This document shows, in pieces, positions 24,202 to 36,000 of a stretch of DNA of 64,000 nucleotides. Under the pieces are notes generated by a model. The model did not search any database and was not told the DNA's origin. It saw nothing but the letters and a program-made list of their open reading frames with translations. The stretch comes from Haberlea rhodopensis. Its lineage: Eukaryota > Streptophyta > Magnoliopsida > Lamiales > Gesneriaceae. Made by a program: the position numbers and the translations under genes. How positions within the stretch are numbered: position 1 is the stretch's first letter; each line of letters begins with the position of its first letter. Location: the NCBI GenBank assembly GCA_907163345.1, contig CAJQUN010000020.1:6693722-6757721 (forward strand). Direction: 5' to 3'.

Positions 24202-25927
24202 TGTTGAGCCTTAAACGCATTGTTGAGTTTAATGCTTAAATTATCTTCGAATTATTTATGAATTTTGATGATCAACAAAACCTGCATTTGTTGTACTAAT
24301 ATGCCTATTTAATGTACAGAGTTAGATTGATAAATTGGTTGGGAAGACTAATGGAAGAGAACCCAAGTTATACATTAACATATGTGAGTTCATAGGACAA
24401 GAAGTGATTTTTATCAAGGAATCTATTGAGCTTGGACGAGAAGGAATGCCATCTATGAACAACCAAACTAAGTATTCAACATGTGTGGAATGATTTTGGA
24501 ACAATATCTTATGATGGGATGAAGACCCACGAACCACTGGTCTGTTGGTGGGCAAGTTCGTATAGAAGCCACTTGGAGCGCACTGCAATGTTTTGATTAT
24601 ATCTCTTGGCTCGATGCTCCGAATAATGTGAATCCAAAGAGGTTGGAAAGCCAACTCAATATTCTAGATTTCATATTCAAACATCTCAGTCCAATTCGAA
24701 TTGCATCATTGAGAAAAATGGCATGGAAGTCATAGCAAGTGCAGATTGTAGCAAGGTTTGAGCGGCTGTAGTATTTTGGGCATAACTTCTTCATACCTTA
24801 ATAAATTGAAATGAAGTTTTATACACACCTAGATAATAGGAAGGGCTACAACTTTCATGTTTACCACTTTTCCAGAAACGAGCTTAAGATGGTCGAATAG
24901 TGCAAAGTTTGAGAGTGTTGAAATCTGGCAGATAGTATGAGGCTATCCGGGCCATCACCTCAGGCGATCCGAGCCATGCGTGCCAACGCCGCACACCATC
25001 GACCCAGGCGATGGCACGCTGCGAGCCTGGCGATCTGGATCGCCCCAGGTGATGCCTAGAACGCCTGAGGCGATCCAGAATTGATCCTACGGCAAATTTT
25101 CAAAGGGCGATCGCCCGAGGCGATGGGGGCATCGCCTGAGGCGATCTGGGCCAGATTTGAACGTTAGAACGTGGCGAGGGAGATCGCCCGAGGCGATGGC
25201 CTAGGCGATGCACGAGTGATTCAAGCCTTATGTGTAGCAACGGCTAGTAGGAGCCTTGGGGGCTTCCTACATTATAAATATGGATGTTTTGGAGCATTTT
25301 GAAGACAAGAAACAAGACTATAAACTACAAGAAAGCCTTGATCAATTCAAATTACTTTAGCATTGCAAACTTCATACATTTGTGTTGTATTGGAGTTTGT
25401 AATTCATTTCTTGTTGTGTGAGTTTTGATTCTTCTTGTTGGTACACCGTGAAGGTGTTTGTTGATTTATTGTAAGGTCATCCAACACTGACGCAAGTTGG
25501 AAATTTTAAAAGTCATGAACAAGTAAAGTTGGTGCATGTATTGTGGCTATCCTTGGAGCCCTTAAGGCCAAGAAGACTCGTGAAGAGTGTGGTGCTCGTG
25601 AAGAGCTTTTTGTACTCGGGAAGAGTGTGTTGTGGCTAACTTGGAGCCCTTAAGACCAAGACCATTTTTGTTCTAGTGGAACCTCGACTGGAAGTTATCT
25701 AGCCGGGAAGAGGAGACGTAGGCGCATCGCCGAACTTCTATAACAAATCTTCGTGTCATTTACCGTTTATTACATTACGCATTTATTTATTTACTTACTT
25801 CTTTATTTTATTTATTTATCGATTGACTTGAAGTCTTCCGCTTCGCAAACTCTTTTATTTTTGCAAATTCATTTTAAAACGCTAAAGTAGCCAAGGAACC
25901 TCATTCACCCCCTCTTCGGTTCCAACA
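24202..25927 (+). mobile_element. Copia (Sirevirus-like) solo LTR
   Basis: It starts TGTTGAGCCTTAAACGCATT and ends CTTCGGTTCCAACA. A perfect 5-bp target duplication ATTTC lies at 24197-24201 and 25928-25932. Both ends match the LTRs at 45795-47066 and 51915-53165 read on the minus strand. At 1726 bp it is longer than those (about 1.26 kb). It carries an array of the palindrome CGCCTCAGGCGAT and variants (about 24945-25215). No internal domain, so it is a product of LTR-LTR recombination, nested in the foldback element. Confidence 0.9.
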
Positions 25928-25967
25928 ATTTCTTTAAATAAACGCATTATACTTAGTAAAATGATAG

Positions 25968-26078
25968 CCCATCACCACAATTAACTCATTATATTCTCTT
26001 CTCTATTTACAAAAAATCCGAAATCGTTATCCCATCACCACAATTAACTCATTATATTATCTTCTCTATTTACAAATT
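25968..26078. repeat. Short tandem duplication, 63-bp period
   Basis: CCCATCACCACAATTAACTC and the following 25 bp occur at 25968 and again at 26031. Confidence 0.85.
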
Positions 26079-26639
26079 GCACTCAAAATAAATAAACCAG
26101 TAGCCCATCACGCCTTCTATATATATAAAAAAAATTATATAGAAGACGTCATTTGAGATGTCGCATTCTATATAAAAATATCTAAGACACGATTTTTTTA
26201 AAAAAAATTCTATTTTGATTAATCATAGTTAGGTTTAATTTTACGGAATCATAATTTGTACAAATCAATTGCATGATTCTTGCGTAAAATTGACTTGATG
26301 GCTACGATTTATATAGAATACAACATCTTAGATGGCTAAGATGACGCTTTCTATAAATAAATAAAAATTATATAGAAGGTGTCATCTGTATAAAAAAAAA
26401 TTTATGTTGATGGTGCCTTCAATCATATTTAAAATAAAAATAAAAATTAAATACGTCATCGGAGATGCCGACTTCAAAATTATTAAACTCACCAAAAATC
26501 GGTTATTTTTTTAATGTATTTTTTTCCCGAATATTTTATTCAAAAATCAATCACCTTTCTTGTGTTTTTTTTTTTAAAAAAAACTCCACAATAATTACAT
26601 GATATTATTGAGATATCTCATATTAATGATGTCATTTCT

Positions 26640-26975
26640 TGCATAACAATATGTATAATAAAATAATTAAAAAATTAAGGAAAAAGTACAATTATCTCCA
26701 TTGTAGAACATATTTATTACAATTGTGACCTCTAATTTGCACAATAGCGGATTGTCTCATGTAGAATAATTGCATTACAATATCAAACTCTATATAATTT
26801 GTAATAGATATATGAAAAATTACAACTACCTCACATATGACTTGACATAAAAATACATAGCAGGTGATATAAACGTTATTGTTTAAACTATATGATGGAA
26901 TTTGTTATTATTCAAACAAGATTATGAAATTCGTTATTATTCAAACTAGAAGGAGTCTATATATAATTCACCCAA
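26640..26975 (+). repeat. AT-rich MITE-like family M, copy 1
   Basis: Contains ACAACTACCTCACATATGAC, GACATAAAAATACATA and GAAATTCGTTATTATTCAAAC. The same ordered phrases appear at 57290-57560 (same strand) and 55985-56220 (opposite strand). Non-coding. Confidence 0.6.
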
Positions 26976-27239
26976 AAACATACATTTAATTATATAGAAG
27001 TCTATATACAATTCACCCAAAAAATATTATACATTTAATTATATAGACTTCATTTTCCAACGGAGATTACAAAAAATTTCTTAATCAAACATATATGATG
27101 TCACATATTCTTCAAATAGCCAAACACACGTATTCATTTAAAATTTAAGGTATTCTTAGATAAAAAAAAAATAATAATTAAGTATTCTTTTTTAATGATA
27201 ACAATAATAATATTAAATAACAACAAGAACTTCCTATAG

Positions 27240-27365
27240 CTTTTATCTTACCTATCCTATGGAGCATCATCTCGTGGGTAGATCCACCATACATTGGGAT
27301 TATTTTCATGAAATAATCCCAATTTGTGGTAGATCTACCCCATGATGTAGCTAAGATGGTCCTGT
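27240..27365. other. Long imperfect hairpin (small-RNA-precursor-like)
   Basis: A stem pairs CATCATCTCGTGGGTAGATC (27265 on) with GTAGATCTACCCCATGATG (to 27347). Its tip pairs TTGGGATTATTTT with AAATAATCCCAA (27294-27322). The pairing extends weakly outward. It is about 85-125 bp. It could be a tiny MITE or a source of small RNA; sequence alone does not decide. Confidence 0.55.
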
Positions 27366-27419
27366 TCGTGTAATATTTAGACAATATGTTTGTGCCATGT
27401 ACAGAGAGGTTCATCAACC

Positions 27420-28025
27420 TAGTAAGTTATTTGGGACTTTTGGCAAAAAATGTGCCCACATACCACAAATTTGCCGCTATATTGTAGGGATTTCAAAATT
27501 TTAGAATTCAAAAATTTGAATTTATTATATTTTTTTGAATAAATTTGGAATTGATGGATTTTAAATCCTTCCAAACATTTTAAGTTGTATTTAATTAAAA
27601 ATAAATAAACTTTAAATTTCCCCAAAGTAGAGAACTTAAAATCCAAAATCACAGGAAATCTCCTCACATGAAAATGCTTTTATCCAAATGTAACCTAGAT
27701 ATATTTGAATACTTTATTATAAAAAATTATGAATAAATAAGAATATTAAAATAGATATCATATTTGTATGCTTGTCTTAGTCTCAAATAGAACTTAGCCT
27801 TAGTGACAGACAAATCTTATTAAACATGTCTTTTCGAATAATATTATATAATTTCTTAAAGAAAAAATATAAAAGAACATTTGGATTAAAATTTTATTAA
27901 GAAAAGCTAAGTAAGAAAATAATGGATAAATTATAAAAATAATCCTATTCAATAATGTCATTTACAATGGTAATATCAACAGTTCATGAGAAGTTCATTG
28001 AGACAATTTATGGATATTGACACAA
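27420..28025. other. AT-rich intergenic, nothing recognised
   Basis: No supported reading frame, splice model or repeat border. Confidence 0.5.
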
Positions 28026-28631
28026 GTTATGGACAATGAATAAAAAAAAGGAAAAATTTCGGGCCGGTACTATTTGGTAAAAGTTTTTTCGCCCTAGTCA
28101 CCCCAAAAAAATTTCTTTCAACTAGGTCCAATTTTGGTCAAAATGACCAAAATAGTCTTCTGCCTTCCTTGGATCAAATCCTTCAACATCAAAACCCTAG
28201 TTTCCAACCCTCACATCAGCCACATGTCCCAACCACCAACGTCGTCGTCGGAAGTTGTCGCTCCTCCCATGGCGTTGGAGCTGCGCGCACTGGTCAAACG
28301 AAAACAAAATGGTTGTGCAAGAAGACAAAATCATCGCATTCTTCTATTTATCATCTATTTACCGATTGTGGTGATTTGTTTTATATTTCTTATGAATTTC
28401 AATTTTTTGTAATGTCTGTACGTAGATTTTTAATGTGAAACGTAAAAGTATAACGTATTTGAATTGTTCGATCAAACATTTCAATGAAAATTTTATATTT
28501 ATTATGAGTTTCAATTTTATTGTAATGATTGTTTGTAGATTTTTAATGTAAAACTCAAAATTATAATGTATTTGAGATGTTCGATCAATTGTTTGAATGA
28601 AAATTTTGAGAATGTAATGATATTGAAACCA

Positions 28632-28812
28632 TTGGTGCATGTAATTTACATGCACCGGCAGTTCATGAGTCTATCGGTGCATGTAATTTACATGCACCGA
28701 TAGACTCAGTGGTGCATGTAATTTACATGCACCGGCAGTTCATGAGTCTATCGGTGCATGTAATTCACATGCACCGATAGACTCATTGGTGCATGTAACT
28801 TACATGCATCTT
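28632..28812. repeat. RY-palindrome cluster 1 (5 units)
   Basis: Five copies of GTGCATGTAATTTACATGCAC or close variants, separated by 10-20 bp spacers that are themselves complementary (GAGTCTATCGG, CCGATAGACTC). Each unit is a hairpin with two inverted CATGCA cores. Confidence 0.9.
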
Positions 28813-28866
28813 TAGACTTATGTATTGCTTTCTTATTCAGTTTGTTATTTCACATCTCGAGCCTTC

Positions 28867-29218
28867 TGTTGGGGTTCAACAATTGCCTCTGCTTTGTGAT
28901 CGGTCGAACACGTGGCGCTTGTGCCAGTGTATGGTTGAAAAGATTGATGTTGCGCCATTACCCTTAACTATAGTTATTGGTAAAGCGGTAAGCGCTCGAT
29001 CCAACAATTAGTATCAGAGCCAAGGTCGCGTGTTCGATTCCCATGAGTTGCAGAGAGTGCAATTATTGGGGGAGGGATTGTTGGGGTTCAACAATTGCCT
29101 CTGCTTTGTGATCGGTCGAACACGTGGCGCTTGTGCCATTGTATGGTTGAAAAGATTGATGTTGCGCCATTACCCTTAACTATAGTTATTGGTAAAGCGG
29201 TAAGCGCTCGATCCTACA
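28867..29218 (+). mobile_element. TRIM (terminal-repeat retrotransposon in miniature)
   Basis: 352 bp. LTRs 28867-29006 and 29079-29218 are 140 bp each and differ at about two positions. They start TGTTGGGGTTCAACAATTGC and end GATCC(A/T)ACA. A 5-bp target duplication CCTTC lies at 28862-28866 and 29219-29223. The 72-bp inside has a primer-binding site TAGTATCAGAGCC (tRNA-Met type, one mismatch) and a purine tract GGGGGAGGGA. No coding. Near-identical LTRs indicate a recent insertion, between palindrome clusters 1 and 2. Confidence 0.95.
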
Positions 29219-29329
29219 CCTTCTATTTCAGTTTGCTAATAATTTAAAAAAATTAATGAGGAAAAATGTTACATATTCAAAATTATGTATAAAAAGGCTA
29301 TGTTTTTGGTTAAATATAGTATAAGTCTA

Positions 29330-29435
29330 TAGGTGCATGTAATTTACATGCACCAAAATAGACTCAGCGGTGCATGTAATTCACATGCACCGACTTGCTA
29401 AAATCTATCGATGCATGTAATTTACATGCACCGAT
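29330..29435. repeat. RY-palindrome cluster 2 (3 units)
   Basis: Three GTGCATGTAAT(T/-)ACATGCAC-type units with complementary spacers, same family as 28632-28812. Confidence 0.9.
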
Positions 29436-29779
29436 AGGCGAAGATGCACTAATATGCGATTTTTTTTATCTAATTACTAAATAGCAATGATCAAATCAAA
29501 AAAATATGAATTAATTTTTCATTCTATAATTTTTACAATTGATCTTATAACAAATTAAAGATACAATATATTACTTTAGAAATTAAATTTTATTATGGAT
29601 AAGTATATACTATATGATAAATTATTGCATAATCTCATAACAAAATTCTATTATTTTTCAAATGATAATATATTACACAAACATGTCTTAATTTTAAGTG
29701 TTATTTGTGATCGTCTTTAACACTTATTATATGATACTTATTTATTATGTAATTTGAGAACCAATGCAAATGTTGAGTC

Positions 29780-29875
29780 TACCGATGCATCTAATTTACA
29801 TGCACCGGTAGACTATCGGTGCATGTAAATTACATGCACCGGTAAACTAGGGGCGCATGTAATTTACATGCATCG
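29780..29875. repeat. RY-palindrome cluster 3 (3 units)
   Basis: Three units of the same palindrome, two slightly diverged (GATGCATCTAATTTACATGC at the left). Confidence 0.9.
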
Positions 29876-30014
29876 TGTTGCTTGCTTGTTGATCTTATAA
29901 CAAATTAAAGATACAATATACTGGTGATGAAGACCTGAAAGGACCTTATACTCTCTCCGCGCTTGTACAAAAGAGTAAATGATACTAATTTGAGAAACAA
30001 TGTAAATTTTGAGT

Positions 30015-30280
30015 CTATCGGTGCATGTAATTTACATGCACCGACAGACTATAGGTGCATGTAAATTACATGCACCGGTAAAATTTTGAGTCTACCGGTG
30101 CATGTAATTTACATGCAAAATTACATGCACCGGCAGACTATAGGTGCATGTAAATTACATGCACCGGTAAAATTTTGAGTCTACTGGTGCATGTAATTTG
30201 CATGCACCGGCAGATTATAGGTGCATGTAAATTACATGCATCGGTAGACTAGTGGTGCATGTAATTTACATGCATCTCTA
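30015..30280. repeat. RY-palindrome cluster 4 (about 8 units)
   Basis: About eight units, including one truncated, arranged as local duplications of an 80-90 bp block (AAAATTTTGAGTCTAC...). Same family as the other three clusters. Confidence 0.9.
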
Positions 30281-31615
30281 TGTGTTGCTTGCTTGTTTAA
30301 AATTGTTAATTCTTCAACTTTGATTTGGGAAGATAAGATTGTGTTACTCCACTGATATATTGTCAGGAATTTAATATATGCATCGTTTATGTTAATATAG
30401 ATCATTCCACTAATGTAGTGACATGATGTCTGAAAGTGTAGAAATGAAAACAATATGTAAAAAATGAAAATGAAATTTTAGAGTCTATTTTTTACTTGGT
30501 ATGTTATACATAAACAAATGAAAGTGGAAAAAAAATAAATCAAAACTTTTGGAATGAAATGATATGTTGTTTATAGATGATATGTTGTTTATCTTTTCCA
30601 AATTTGCTACAAAAAAATTGTTTACCTAAAGAGGCATTTTAGCAAACACATAATCTGCACCAAAATTGAAATAAAAGTTCAATGTTACGTAAATCCAAAA
30701 ATACCATAAAACAACAAATAAAATTGAAACAAAACGTCGATTTTCCGTGGATGGAGAAGAATGACAATTGGCAAAATGAAAAGGAGTCGTCGCCGCCTCC
30801 ACCACAACAGCGCCACCGCGCCATACTCGTCGCCTAACCACCATTGCTGATTTCCCAGAACACGCGACCATCACCAACTCTCACGACGATGAACATGTAA
30901 TTCAACTGTTATAAATTGATTTTTAGAACAAGGGTGTTTTAGGAATATCAAATGACTAATTAGATTAGGGTTTCATAAAAATGGACTTAGTTGAAAGAAG
31001 ATTCTTACAAGATGTATTTAGGTGAAAAGAAAATATTTTGCTAGATTTAGTTGAAACAAGTTTTGAAAAGTGATACATATGTGTAATTTCCTCAAAAAAC
31101 AAATCAAGAACTTTCTTAAACCTGAATAAGTTACTTTCTAGAGCCTGGTTCATAATATCGGTCATCGATCGACTGGTAAACTTTTAGGCTAAAATAGATG
31201 TGTAAATATAATGTCGATTTCACGATCGTTACGAAACAGAAGGATGATTTCGCAACCTAGAACCGTGATTTCACGGCCATTGAGAAACATTTTTCAAACT
31301 TTTTCCAATTTTTTCATAAAAAAATTCTCCAAATTATATAATTATGTTTATTTTTAATTTAAAAAAAAAAATCCGCGACAATAGCCGTGACCGTTCTGTG
31401 AATGTCAATAGAATTGAAACAACAGCCTGCGCGACGTCGTACGCAACCGTGTCGGTGAACCAGGATCTAGAGTCCATCAACCACAATTAACAATCACCCT
31501 TCGAAATTCATAACGAAAATTTTTAATGTCAAGATGAATGTTTTAGGCTGCCTAATCTAAATTGTTCAGAATTCGAATAACTAGAATGAATATAATTGGA
31601 GGTAACTGGCAGGTC

Positions 31616-32946
31616 CTAGAACTGGAATCCTCCGGCAGTATATCCTCCATCGACATAAATAACCTGGCCAGTAATATAGGAAGCTGCGGGAAGACAAAGA
31701 AATGCCACCAGTGAAGATACCTCCTCAGGTTCTGCTATTCTTGTGATTGGGGTTCGATCCATTAGCGGTGCCAGCATTGCAAGCAGACTTGGATCAATTT
31801 CCTCCTAAATATCAAATCCAAACATCATCAAATCGTCTAATTACGTAACTTTATGTAATGAAAAAAGGTGGAGAACATATAATCAAGAATCCTACAGGTT
31901 TCATGATGGTTGTTCGAACCCCCCATGGCGCGACGGTATTGGTACGGATATTGTCCTTAGCCCATTCGCATGCCAAATTCTTTGTTAGCTGATTTATTGC
32001 ACCTGAAAATCTTGAGTATGAGCACTGAAACATATTTTATTTTCACCGAAACTAATGAGTTGAATAATTACAGCCCAGTTGTCACATATAACGTGGGCTT
32101 TGCAATACTAGTTCCAAACTTTTAGACTAATCGAATATAGTCACATGTAAAATGTTTTTAATCTAAAATCGTCCCAAACTTTTGTTTTTAATCGAAAGTG
32201 AATTTCTATAAAACTATATTTGATTAGTATTAAAAGTTTGAGATTAGTAATGGAAACTATTATTACCTTTCGATGCAGCATAGGCGGAAAGTGCGGGCAA
32301 AGCCATGCCGCCGGCAACAGAAGATATGAAGACTATACTCCCGACTTGAGATGCTTTTAAAAGAGAGTAAGCAAGTTGGGAAATATGGTAAGGGGACTCC
32401 AAGTTTGTGGCCATTACACGAGAGTAATCGTCAGCAGTATGATCACAAGCACTTTTTATCAAAATTGTTCCAGCATTATTCACCTAAGTATACAGTAAAA
32501 GAAATTAGATTCTGGACTAAGACACTTTTTAGTGTCCTAATTAACATTCAATCATGAAATTAGATAGTCAATCATGAAATTAGATAGCTCTCAAATATTC
32601 AATAGAATCAGTTACAATAACTAGGGATGACGATGGGTCCAGCTAGGGCCGGGATCTAACCTTTTTGGAGCGGATTGGGTAAGTTAAAATGTGTATCAAG
32701 GAGGATAATGGGCATTGATTTTTCTACCCGGGTGGGTTTAGGCCGGGTATGAGACCCGACCGACTTAGCAAATGTATTAAACTATATTAATTAACAAATA
32801 TGTTAAATGTGGGTAAATAAACTATACGGTCCATTTCTAATTTTATGACAATAAATTAAGCTATGTTATATTGTCATTTAAGAATTTTACATAGCTCTCT
32901 TGTTTATTTGTTGGTACTTATTTACTATGAGCGATTTATCAAATTA

Positions 32947-33009
<63 letters not shown>

Positions 33010-36000
33010 ATAATAAATATTTTTTATGACAAAATATTCTTGATAAAATTTATTATCAGTAAAACAAATCAAACCACTATCTGTAGAAAAATTCTGCCGA
33101 CTGCATTCTATTTGATTCCTTGTCTGCAAAAGTACAAATTTAAAAAATAACCCACAAAAAATGAGCATATGAAGGGACAAATTTCTTCAACTGTTCAAGT
33201 GTACCGACAAGCATGGCCAATTTCTCATCTCATTATATTGTTATTTTCTTGTCTTATGTTCATATCTGTCTCTAGTATTGTTCGACTTTACCCTTAGAAA
33301 TATCGTAAGGGTAAATCCACAATCCCAAATCATTTCGGACCATGTGATCCATATTTAATATGTGGATCCCACTTAGATTGCAGTTAGGGTTTCCGAACAA
33401 CCCTAACCTCGAGGCTAGGTTAAGGTCCCCCAACACCCAAACCATCAAATGTAATATGCTTATGAATGATACCAATACATCTTCGAAATAGTAAAACGAC
33501 AAACTTTGAAATCCAAGAAACCAACAATGGTTATTCGAATTTAAAAATCAGTTTCTTAAAAATTCTGAAAAAAATCCATGTCTTAAAATGTCATGAGAGA
33601 GAAAGGATGAAATGTTCGAGCAAATTGAAAAAATGAGCTCTGTGGGTATTCTTGAAAGTTGCGGATAGGTTGTCAAAGGGAGGGGCACACAACCCGGACT
33701 TTCTCGGATTGGATGTCACGCGAGGCAATGTGATTTTCCCTATCAGTGAACATATTGTTTCAGTGAAGCTAGATGCTATGCAAGTGATAGGACATCGTCA
33801 TGCATGCTCCACCTTGGTGTCCACAATACTTTGCAAGTCATTTACTATATTCTGGTTGAGTAAAGTTGATACAATAATTATTTGGGGGTGTATTGGTTAT
33901 AGATTTTTATTGACTTTTATTGACTTTTATGGAGTTTAAAAGTCTAGAGGTATTCAATCCAGACTTTTATATACTCTACAAAAGTCTAATGGTATTCAAG
34001 ACAGACTTTCATAGACTTTTAAAAAGTCAGGTGGTATTCAAACTTAAATTTTTAAAACTCTATAAAAGTCTATAGGTATCCAAAATCTCATAGACTTTTA
34101 ATGACTTCTGTTGAAATCTTTAGGTACAAACTTTGATGCTCCATGTATATCCAAAAAAAGTTAAAAATTCTCCACCACTCCTAGTAAAGATTTGGAATGA
34201 CTTTTAATTCCTAATTACCATTATCTCTCTTATCTCTCTTTACTCTTTGCTATTTTCATTTCCGACACAGCCATATCCGCATTGGCTTTTCCTCTCTTGT
34301 TTTCTACATGTACCCTTTCTTTAATTCATAATGTGCGGCTCTTTCTTCAATTATTGTTTTTTTAACATCTTATTTTTTATCCAATATAATACTAATATTT
34401 ACACAAGTATTTTGATAAAATAGCAAGTTAATGTACTCAATTTTATATTAGATGATAAATTTTTAAATGGATTGTATTGGTCTATATGTATAAACAATTA
34501 TAATAAATATTTTTCTATAATAAAAGATATTTATAACGATATAAATTATTATGTTTAATTTAAAAAGTATGTTTTAAGAATTTTTATAGTAGTTAACTAT
34601 CATCAAAAAATATTTTAAGTTTATAAAATGTTATTTAATAGAAAACTTTTGTTTAATTACACAAAATTATAGATTACAATTATATAGAACATTAACTGAA
34701 TCTTCAAGGTCATATTGAAGATGCAAAAAAATTGTTCAATATTTGCCATGCAAAAGAATTGAATATGTATTTTTCACATTTTTGACTGTTAAATAAGTAA
34801 AATGTGTTTACATTAATAGTAAAAAAAATTATATGTTAAGTTGTTTATGTTCAATTGTTAGTTCAAAGAAATCAATTATAAGTAATAAAATCTATAGAGT
34901 CCATAAAATTCTTTTGATAATTCCGTGTAATTCTATAAAAGTTATTAGAAATCTATCAATTTCATAAAAGTCCATCATTTAAAAAAGTCATTAAAAGTCG
35001 ATAAAGTCCATAGAAATCTATTGAAAAAGTCTACGAGACTATATACAAATCTTTTTATAACTCCATGGAATTCTATAAAAGTCAATAGAAATCTATCAAC
35101 TCCATAAAAGTCAATCATTTAAAAAAGTCATTAAAAGTCAATAAAAATCTAGATTGAATACACCCCTTAATTTAGTTTAGTTTACCTAAAAAGCGACTAG
35201 GGTGAACAACTAAACCGAACCATGTCCATGGTCATGCACCAGGCCTCGACTCAAGACATCTGTATTCTAAATTATGTTCTTAAAACGTTTTATATTGTAT
35301 CGTTTGTAGATTTGATCAAATCATAGAAAAAAAATTAAAAGTTGGAAAAATGGTCAATAATTTTACGCCACATAGGATTGACACAAAAAGCAATGAAGAA
35401 TCACAAAAGAAAGAAATCAAAAGCTCAAGGATCTAAGAATAAAACCGGCTCCCCAAATCTAACAATCTAGAAAAAAATCGTACAAATCTTTCCAAATCTT
35501 GGAAATTAAGGAAACAAATGAGGATAAGATATCATATATGTAAAGTAATCTTGATAATTCCAAGAGAAGAGAATACACAAGGAAATATAAGATTTCAAAA
35601 TATATTTGAAGATACATAATATCTAGATTCCTTGGAGAATTAAGAGACTTTTGCATGCCTTTTAATTTCTTCAATTTTATAGAATAATCGTTTAGGTCAA
35701 GGTCTGTATGTTTGATCTTTGGTTTAATTTTTCATTAATTATTATGTTGCTTTAATTACTGATTGATGTTGGTTTAATATTACTTGTGAATAAGTTGATC
35801 AATTATTTACATGCTTATTGATTAACCATGAATCGAAAGAAGATCGGTTAAATATAGCAACAAAAATCGACTAGAAATAGAATGATTTCTATGTGCGGTT
35901 TTAGGTAAAAATTAAAATTCCACGGTGACTAATGCATTTAGATCTAATTAAATTCATTTGTAAATAACTAGACTGTTAGATTTAATTATGTTTATTAACT

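Larger units (their letters stand above)
23560..26600. mobile_element. Long inverted-repeat (foldback-type) element
   Basis: The left arm (about 23560-23935) and right arm (about 26130-26600) are reverse complements in order. Shared landmarks are TGTGGAGTTTTTTT, ATAAAATATTCG, ACCGATTTTTG, TATATAAATCGTAGCCATCAA and CGTAAAATTAAACCTAA. Between them lie a copia solo LTR (24202-25927) and a short tandem duplication. No transposase is visible. Long terminal inverted repeats without coding fit a foldback or Mutator-like non-autonomous element; the exact ends are not fixed. Confidence 0.65.
28030..31110. mobile_element. Composite element with inverted ends and palindromic array
   Basis: The left edge carries TTCTTTCAACTAGGTCCAATTTT and the right edge, reversed, TTCTTTCAACTAAGTCCATTTTT-type sequence (about 28100 and 30990), so the ends are inverted relative to each other. 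Inside are short GC-richer pieces with TCGTCGTCGG (28238) and CGCCGCCTCCACCACAACAG (30794), four clusters of a palindromic unit, and a TRIM. No transposase is seen. I infer a degenerate non-autonomous DNA element, perhaps with captured gene pieces. Confidence 0.4.

Noticed and set aside
28632..30280. CRISPR-like array of regularly repeated short palindromes
   Set aside because: Repeat spacing is irregular, spacers are mutually complementary rather than unique, and the setting is a plant nuclear genome full of introns and retroelements.
32863..33180. Frames of poly Tyr-Ile on both strands
   Set aside because: They translate the TA microsatellite.
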